DNA of 64,000 bases from Schizochytrium sp. CCTCC M209059 (taxonomy: Eukaryota; Sar; Bigyra; Thraustochytrida; Thraustochytriidae). The notes beneath the pieces were generated by a model. It was not told the origin of the DNA. It saw only the letters and a list, made by a program, of their open reading frames with translations, and ran no database searches. The position numbers and the translations under genes are program-made. Position 1 is the first letter of the stretch. Each line of letters opens with the position of its first letter. This document shows positions 58,433 through 64,000 of the stretch, piece after piece. The stretch spans positions 62,001 through 126,000 of the forward strand of contig KN805431.1 in assembly GCA_000818945.1 (NCBI GenBank), written 5' to 3'.

Positions 58433-59581
58433 TTACTTGGGCATGCCACCGCCGCCCATGCCGCCCATCATCTTCATCATGTTCGACATGGCATTAGGGT
58501 CTTGCATCATCTGCTGTGCCATTTGCATCATCTGCGGGTTCTGCGACATCATTTGCTGCGCGGCTTGCATGAGGCCCGGGTTGTTCATGAGGCTACCAAT
58601 GTCCGGCATGCCTCCAGCCCCTCCAGCGGCGTTGCGCATCTGTTCCATTACCGAGGGGTCCATTCCTTGCATCATGTTCGCAAGACCAGACATGTCGGGC
58701 ATTCCGCCTGCTCCACCGGCGGGGCCACCCACCGCGCTGCCACTGCCCGACGAGAGTTCGTCGAGAGTTCGCTGCGCGGCAGCATTACCTGGCTCGAGTT
58801 CGAGAGCACGCTTGGCAGACTTGCGTGCCTCCTCGCTCCTGCCGAGACGGAGAGCTGCTGTCGAAGCGCGGGCATGCGCACGAGCGTACGATGGATTCAA
58901 AGTCACTGCCAGCGTGCAGTCTTCGAGGCAGCCCTCGAAATTCTCAAGGTAAAGATAAGCAGCCGCGCGGTTGCCATAGTAAATGTGCGTGTTGCTTCCT
59001 GCTGGGGAAAGGTCGATGGCTTTGGAGTAAGACACGACAGCACGATCGTACTCCTTGCTCTTGAGGAACTGGTTTCCTTCCTCCTTGAGCTTGTCGGCCT
59101 CCTGCTCGGCGTTCGTACCGGCTGCGCTGGCGTCACCCGCCGTCGAAGCAGGAGTTTCTTGTGGGCCGCTTGTCTTGGGAGCGCTCTGGGCGCCACCAAA
59201 CTTTTCCATGTACTTTGTCACAAGACGTTCGTACTTCTTTTTGTACTCAGGCGAGTCTTCTGCCGCGTCTCCGAAGTAGCCCTTCTCCTTGACGCGGGTC
59301 AGATAGTTTTGGAATTTCGGCGAAGCTTCAATTGCCGGGTCTACTGCGCTCGTGCTCTCCTGGACCTTTTGCAGGGTGACGCCGAGCTTCTCGCACCCAG
59401 CCTTGAAGGTCTCGAGCAGGTCTACTTCTTCGGATCCGCCTTGCTGCGCGCTCGACGTCTCGACGCCGAGCACCTTGCTCGCGACCTCCGTGACGGCGGA
59501 CTTGGCGCCCTCATCGCTGCCGGCCGTCTGCTCGAGGTACTTGAGCACCGCCGTGCGCAGCTCCTGCTCGCCGTACTGCAT
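58433..59581 (-). CDS. SGTA: SGTA-like TPR co-chaperone
   Basis: 382 aa from the ATG at 59581 (MQYGEQELRTAVLKYLEQTA); the frame remains open 74 codons upstream through a hydrophobic run that is not typical of the family. The N-terminal 85 residues match the SGTA dimerisation domain (VASKVLGVE, DLLETFKAGCEKL). Three TPR units lie at about 160-275 (ADKLKEEGNQFLKSKEYDRA, YGNRAAAYLYLENFEGCLED, ARAHARASTAALRLGRSEEA). The C-terminus is Gly/Met/Gln-rich (MQAAQQMMSQNPQMM, MMKMMGGMGGGG), the part that binds hydrophobic transmembrane segments. In the family the protein links Hsp70/Hsp90 and the BAG6/GET system for tail-anchored protein sorting. Confidence 0.93.
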   Translation of the reverse strand: MQYGEQELRTAVLKYLEQTAGSDEGAKSAVTEVASKVLGVETSSAQQGGSEEVDLLETFKAGCEKLGVTLQKVQESTSAVDPAIEASPKFQNYLTRVKEKGYFGDAAEDSPEYKKKYERLVTKYMEKFGGAQSAPKTSGPQETPASTAGDASAAGTNAEQEADKLKEEGNQFLKSKEYDRAVVSYSKAIDLSPAGSNTHIYYGNRAAAYLYLENFEGCLEDCTLAVTLNPSYARAHARASTAALRLGRSEEARKSAKRALELEPGNAAAQRTLDELSSGSGSAVGGPAGGAGGMPDMSGLANMMQGMDPSVMEQMRNAAGGAGGMPDIGSLMNNPGLMQAAQQMMSQNPQMMQMAQQMMQDPNAMSNMMKMMGGMGGGGMPK

Positions 59582-60336
59582 GTTTTCCGCGTTGCTGTTT
59601 GGCCCGTCCCTCGCGCGTGCCCCGGTCTTGCGCGGCGCTCGCTGCTTGTGCGTCCTCCGTTTCCGACTTTGTTTCCAGAGGGCGACGAGCGGCAAAACAA
59701 GCAAAAACAAGAAAGACAGAAGTTCGAGAAAACCTAGTAGCAGTAGCGGGTCGGCAATAGCAGCAGCAGCCGGGCAGTAGCCACCAGCAGCAGCCAGGCG
59801 CACCGGCGCCTTTTACGCGAAGAAGGGCGCAACCTCTATCAACACTGGCCGCACGTGTTTGCCACCCACGCATGGTGACGATTCGTTCTCAAGCTATGCG
59901 TCAGAGGAGAGAGAGTTGGCGAATCTTTCAAATTCGCCAGCCAGCTCATCGTAACAAACGGAGAGCGACACTATAGGGTTCACTACACTCTCGCCATTCG
60001 AGGCCCTGCCGCCTACACTGCTGCTGCAAGAAAACATTCTCTCCTTTCATAGCGATCAGCTGCAGCTATGCTTTCCCATCAGCCTGGCCAAGGTGCATGG
60101 ACGATGCAAAACTCTTCGCCATGCTCTTTGAACGTAAATCTTCAACAGTTCCCGACTGCTGCATGCCAGCAGTGCAGCCAGCACGACTTGGAGGCACTGC
60201 CGACCACGAGCAGAGCCAGCTGCAGCTTGCTGTTGCTTGCCATTGCTCGTTCACTTGCTTGCTTCGACTTGCTTGCTCTTCCTTTCGTGCCGCAGTTGTT
60301 CAACACGTCGCCGGTGTGGGGCTTTTTGCAATATCA

Positions 60337-60367
<31 letters not shown>

Positions 60368-61348
60368 ACAGGCCTAGCAAGAACAAGCAAGCCAAGCCCG
60401 CAAGCAAGGCTCGTCTGTACCGCGCCCCACTGCCCCCCTCCTCGTTCCGGCCAGCGCCGATCGCAAGCAGGCGGGCGCGGCCTCGGGAGGGGCCACCGGG
60501 GGAGTCTCCGTGCACACGTGTCTTCTCGCACCGTCGTCGCGAGGTAAAAGACGGGAGAGCGGGAGAAGCAGACCTCGCTCGCGCTCTGGCCCCTCGTCGC
60601 AGCGGCCCCAGGCGACGCACGCGCGCACGCACGCAAGCGCGCACGCACGCAAGCGCGCAATCACGCGCCGCGAGCCCGCGCGCGCGAGTGCGCCGCTGCC
60701 GCGAGCCGTCGACGCGAAGAGCGGGCGAGCGATTAGGCGAATTTTTGAAACGCGGCACGGGGGAGGACTCCGAGCGAGGCCTCAGTACGAACTCGCGTGC
60801 AGACCTCGCGACGCCGAGGAGGACGAGGACGAGGACGCGCGTGCGAGAATAAACGCGCGGAGCGGAGCCAGCCCAGGCGGGCCAAGCCCTCATCGCGTCG
60901 TCGCCCGGCGCAAGGGAGACCGACCGAGAAAGGCCAGGCCACCATCAGGCTGATCGCACAGAAGTTGGAAAAGAGGACACGAAAAGTTGGGCCGGCACGC
61001 TCGCTCGCTTCTCGCAATCGGCGAAGACGCGATCGTGGCAGTTGCGCAAGCTCGCGCAGGCCGAGAGGAGAAGAGCAAAGGCCTTTGCGGAGATCTGACA
61101 TCGTGCGAAGGATAGAAGAAAGGAGAGGACCGACAGAGGTGAAGGAAGGGTTACCCATTTTTCTTGTTCCAGCTGGAATTTGCCCATCATCCATTCTTGG
61201 TACTACGCAAAGCTAGCCAGCTAGCTAGATCGCTTGCTCTTTTGCTCTGTATTGCTCTGCACTGCACTGCACTGCACTACATTACACTACATTGCGCATT
61301 GCGGGGAGTGAAAAATCAAGGGACAGTAATCAATCTACACGAGGCACC
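59582..61348. promoter_or_regulatory. Divergent intergenic region between SGTA-like and USP genes
   Basis: 1.77 kb between divergent ATGs. Contains (AGC)n at 60337-60365, GC-rich ACGC-type low complexity (60610-60700), CTAG/AGCT tetranucleotides (61213-61229) and a TGCAC/TACAT direct-repeat run (61256-61290). Overlapping GC-driven ORFs on both strands have no recognisable domains. Confidence 0.45.
60337..60365. repeat. (AGC)n trinucleotide repeat
   Basis: About nine AGC units in the SGTA-like/USP intergenic region. Confidence 0.85.
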
Positions 61349-64000
61349 ATGGGTGGGACACATGGTCGAATCGTGTCTCCGGAGGAGGCACGCAAACGGT
61401 TTACACCGCTCGAACTTAGGACACTTCGTAGCGGATTCGACAGACTGGCGAGTGCGTCTCCTCAGCAAGGATTCAGCGAAATTGGCTTCATGATGTTCAA
61501 ATCTCTGGTTCTCGCTGATTTTCCAGATTTTCCAGAGCCTCTTGCGCTCCGCATGTTTAGTGTTTTCGATATGAACAGAAACCACGCACTCGATTGGAAT
61601 GAGTTGCTCTGTGGTCTATGTATTCTCTGCCGCGGCAAACACGAGGAACGGCTGCGCTTTCTTTTTCAGGTGTACGACGACGAAAGGACCGGCGCTCTCA
61701 GTCGCCATTCTCTTCTTCGATTTGCTGATTGCCTCGATGATCATCGCTTGAGCGACGACGAGCGCCGGTCTTCGTACGACCTCATCGACAAAGCCTTTGC
61801 TCGCACGCGAGGAACAAATGCGGAATGGGCTTCCCCGCTCACACTAGAAGCGTTCTCGCGAAGCATGGTGCAGTTCATGGATTCCCCGCTTGTGAGCTGG
61901 CCAACGCGTGTTGGGCAAAAGCTATTGGGTCCTGTCTTCATGGCTGCTGCGCAGACAACTGTTTCAGATGTGGCCGAACGCGGGCCAATGAGCAAGCTCG
62001 GCCCACCGCTCCCTCCCCGACCGGATGAAATTGAAAGCGCTATAATGCGCCAAGCGGCCCCAGGATATGGGCTCAACGCGCATCTATCGCAGTCAACAGG
62101 CGGCCCCTTTGCAGACGCTGACTTTAAACAAAACCCTGCCTTTGTGCGTCACCAGTCAAGTCGCACACAGCTCGAAGAAGGAAGCACGTTCAAGCGCATG
62201 CATCGATCTCCCGATCGGGAGCTCCTTGTGCCGGGTGATGTCTGGTTTATTGTTTCTGCAAGATGGTTTCGAACGTGGCAGGCCTATAGCGGATACTCTC
62301 ATGGAGAGGTCGATTTGATGTCGCTGCGGAGTAGCCGCCAACTCGAGCGGCCTGGGCCAATCGATAATCGCGACATTGTTCGCGGACTTGAGCCCGAGCA
62401 GGACCCCAACAATCCGCGAGACCTGAGCGAGCTCGAATTTTGCGCGCTGCGCCCCGAGCTCAACCATCAGCGGGACTTTGTGATATTGTGTCGCGATGCT
62501 TGGGAATTTCTTCACGGTACTTATGGGGGTGGACCCGTCCTCGCGCGCAAGGTCATTTCCGCCGAGACGCCTTTCGAGCGTGCTGAGATCGAACTTTTCC
62601 CCGTCTCACTTCATGTGCGCTGCGTCGCATTTTCCGGGGAAGCAGAGTCGGGCCTTGACACCACCTCTGATCGAGCCCATCTGGGCAGCTTCAACGCCGA
62701 CAGACCGGCAAGAATTCAAGTTTCACGTCGGGCCACCGTGCGGGACATTGAGCGTGCCATCCTGGACCGTCTCATGGAACCCCGCGGACGCGCGCTCTCT
62801 ACGGATAGTCTTTACAGCACGCAGAGCGCTGCCGCGGAGGATGGTCTCGCGCAAAAGCGTGCTGCTCTGCAGAATCGTGACCGCTTCTCGGCCGAGTGCA
62901 TGCGGCTCTGGTGCATGGTGGATGATAGCCTCGAGTCGCTTTCGGCAACCTTTGCGGGACCCGAGGCGCGCCCTCTTCGCGGGCCGAACATCAATGCCAA
63001 GCTTCTGCAGGATCCTCAAGAAACCGTCGAGGAGGCGGACCTTGAAGATGACCAAACCATCATACTCGAGCTTTGTAGCGCCGATGGAAGCTGGCCGTTG
63101 GCAAGCATCGAGACCCTGCGCTCGCTTCGGCCCCGGGATCCAAAGACCCAAATTGCTTCTGGGCCTCATACTAATGCGCGCGTGGTCATGCTGGGGGGTG
63201 GGCCTTCGCCTCACAACTCGCCGACCTCGCGCGCCTCGAGTGGTCTTACTGCAATTGGTGCGCAGACTGCGCGCAGCAATACCAAGACCCACCTGGCGAC
63301 ACGACCTGTAGGAGGTCCCCCGTCGCCCGGCCGGCCGGCACCCCAGGTGCTTGGAAACGTGGGCATGGCCAATCTCGGCAACACTTGCTTCATGTCTGCC
63401 TCACTGCAGTGCCTTTTGCACACAGAGTCGTTGAAGCAGTACATTCTTGACGATGCGTACGTGTCGGATGTGAACACGACGCTCAGGGATAGCACGCACG
63501 GTCTCCTGGCTGACGCCTTTGCGGATCTCTTTCGTATCGCCTGGGGCGCCAATGGGCGAATCCCGGCTTCTATCGCTCCGCGCCGTTTCAAAAAGGAGCT
63601 TTCCAAGCACGACCCTCGATTTCTCGGGGTGCAGCAGCAAGATGCACAGGAGCTCTTATCTTCTCTGCTCGATGGCTTGGCGCAAGACCTCAATCGCATC
63701 AAGAGCAAAGCGTACGTGGAGCTCAAGGACTCGGACGGGCGGGCAGACCAAGAGGTGGCGCGAGAGTGGTGGATAGCGCACTTGCGTCGTGAACTGAGCA
63801 TCGTTACAGCGTTGTTTTCAGGTCAGTTTAAGACCTTGTTGCGGTGCGACACGTGTGGGTATGAATCGGCGCGTTTCGAGCCTTTCTCAACGCTGTCGCT
63901 CCCGCTTCCAGAGTCGCCCAAGCGGACGGTGATGGTCCATGTGGTCTTTGCCGACGCCTCGCGGCCGCCCCTTTTGGTCGCGATGCGTCTTCGCAAGGAA
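61349..64000 (+). CDS. USP32-like ubiquitin-specific protease, 3' end beyond the window
   Basis: ATG at 61349 (MGGTHGRIVSPEEA); 884 codons stay open to the window end. The N-terminus MGGTHGRI could be N-myristoylated at Gly2. Residues 50-145 are EF-hand-like: one loop FDMNRNHALDWNE is well formed, and YDDERTGALSRHS is weaker. A DUSP domain covers about 294-405 (PGDVWFIVSARWFRTW, GPIDNRDI, DAWEFLHGTYGGGP). A ubiquitin-like/linker region follows. The peptidase begins near 670 with GMANLGNTCFMSASLQCLL, catalytic Cys680, and QQQDAQELLSSLLDGL, then LRCDTCGYES of the zinc ribbon; the His box lies past the window. Order of domains matches USP32 and related USP6/USP15-group enzymes, which deubiquitinate membrane-trafficking substrates. 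Confidence 0.92.
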   Translation, partial: MGGTHGRIVSPEEARKRFTPLELRTLRSGFDRLASASPQQGFSEIGFMMFKSLVLADFPDFPEPLALRMFSVFDMNRNHALDWNELLCGLCILCRGKHEERLRFLFQVYDDERTGALSRHSLLRFADCLDDHRLSDDERRSSYDLIDKAFARTRGTNAEWASPLTLEAFSRSMVQFMDSPLVSWPTRVGQKLLGPVFMAAAQTTVSDVAERGPMSKLGPPLPPRPDEIESAIMRQAAPGYGLNAHLSQSTGGPFADADFKQNPAFVRHQSSRTQLEEGSTFKRMHRSPDRELLVPGDVWFIVSARWFRTWQAYSGYSHGEVDLMSLRSSRQLERPGPIDNRDIVRGLEPEQDPNNPRDLSELEFCALRPELNHQRDFVILCRDAWEFLHGTYGGGPVLARKVISAETPFERAEIELFPVSLHVRCVAFSGEAESGLDTTSDRAHLGSFNADRPARIQVSRRATVRDIERAILDRLMEPRGRALSTDSLYSTQSAAAEDGLAQKRAALQNRDRFSAECMRLWCMVDDSLESLSATFAGPEARPLRGPNINAKLLQDPQETVEEADLEDDQTIILELCSADGSWPLASIETLRSLRPRDPKTQIASGPHTNARVVMLGGGPSPHNSPTSRASSGLTAIGAQTARSNTKTHLATRPVGGPPSPGRPAPQVLGNVGMANLGNTCFMSASLQCLLHTESLKQYILDDAYVSDVNTTLRDSTHGLLADAFADLFRIAWGANGRIPASIAPRRFKKELSKHDPRFLGVQQQDAQELLSSLLDGLAQDLNRIKSKAYVELKDSDGRADQEVAREWWIAHLRRELSIVTALFSGQFKTLLRCDTCGYESARFEPFSTLSLPLPESPKRTVMVHVVFADASRPPLLVAMRLRKE

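Noticed and set aside
60068..61216. Several 100-250 codon ORFs between SGTA-like and USP genes
   Set aside because: Overlapping in many frames in GC-rich repetitive DNA, Arg/Ala-rich, no domains.
1..64000. tRNA or rRNA genes
   Set aside because: No sequence with convincing A and B boxes or rRNA similarity was recognised by eye; a covariance-model search would be decisive.

Overview
This is a eukaryotic nuclear contig from an intron-poor, fairly GC-rich protist. Evidence: long uninterrupted ORFs for canonical eukaryotic proteins (XPB helicase, NatD acetyltransferase, copper chaperone for SOD, SGTA, a USP32-like deubiquitinase, a RUN/PX/Rubicon-homology protein, Sfi1-like and Cep57-like proteins), non-operonic spacing, and abundant di- to pentanucleotide microsatellites. 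Basal-body-type proteins, absence of photosynthesis genes and very few candidate introns would fit a labyrinthulomycete (thraustochytrid-like) stramenopile. That placement is inference, not demonstrated here. Two runs of N (41780-41818 and 54400-54573) lie in very GC-rich DNA.

Layout. 0-6.4 kb: a HIT/DcpS-like protein and a large membrane-anchored alpha-2-macroglobulin of bacterial appearance. 6.67-9.10 kb: an element bounded by 34-bp inverted repeats carrying a Ulp1-type (C48) protease; it ends about 94 bp before the ATG of an Sfi1-like gene (9.2-14.2 kb). 14.3-21.8 kb (minus): a 2501-aa NACHT-WD40 STAND protein with near-identical internal repeats. 21.8-26.5 kb: a repeat-rich intergenic stretch and a coiled-coil protein with a Cep57-like C-terminus. 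26.9-32.7 kb: a RUN-PX-Rubicon-homology protein with a 71-residue triplicated segment. 32.9-38.0 kb (minus): an agmatine-deiminase-fold pseudoenzyme and XPB. 38.7-42.6 kb: a small multi-pass membrane protein, then a gene-poor tract with about 178 tandem GAA triplets. 42.6-55.4 kb: cyclic-nucleotide phosphodiesterase, cystathionine gamma-lyase, RING protein, AIFM2-like oxidoreductase, NatD, uroporphyrinogen decarboxylase, CCS. 55.4-64 kb: UDP-glycosyltransferase-like protein, SGTA-like co-chaperone, and the 5' part of a USP32-like protease that runs off the window.

Neighbouring genes tend to alternate in orientation (divergent pairs with 0.36-1.8 kb between ATGs, convergent pairs with 27-375 bp between stops), so shared promoters and overlapping 3' UTRs are likely. 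There is no metabolic operon. Genes that could act in common themes are heme and sulfur/copper redox (UROD, CTH, CCS, AIFM2-like), ubiquitin/SUMO control (Ulp1-like, RING, USP), and basal body (Sfi1-like, Cep57-like).

The most unusual items are the inverted-repeat-bounded Ulp1 element, the NACHT-WD40 gene whose repeats look homogenised like fungal incompatibility NLRs, the agmatine-deiminase homologue lacking every catalytic motif, and the giant GAA array.
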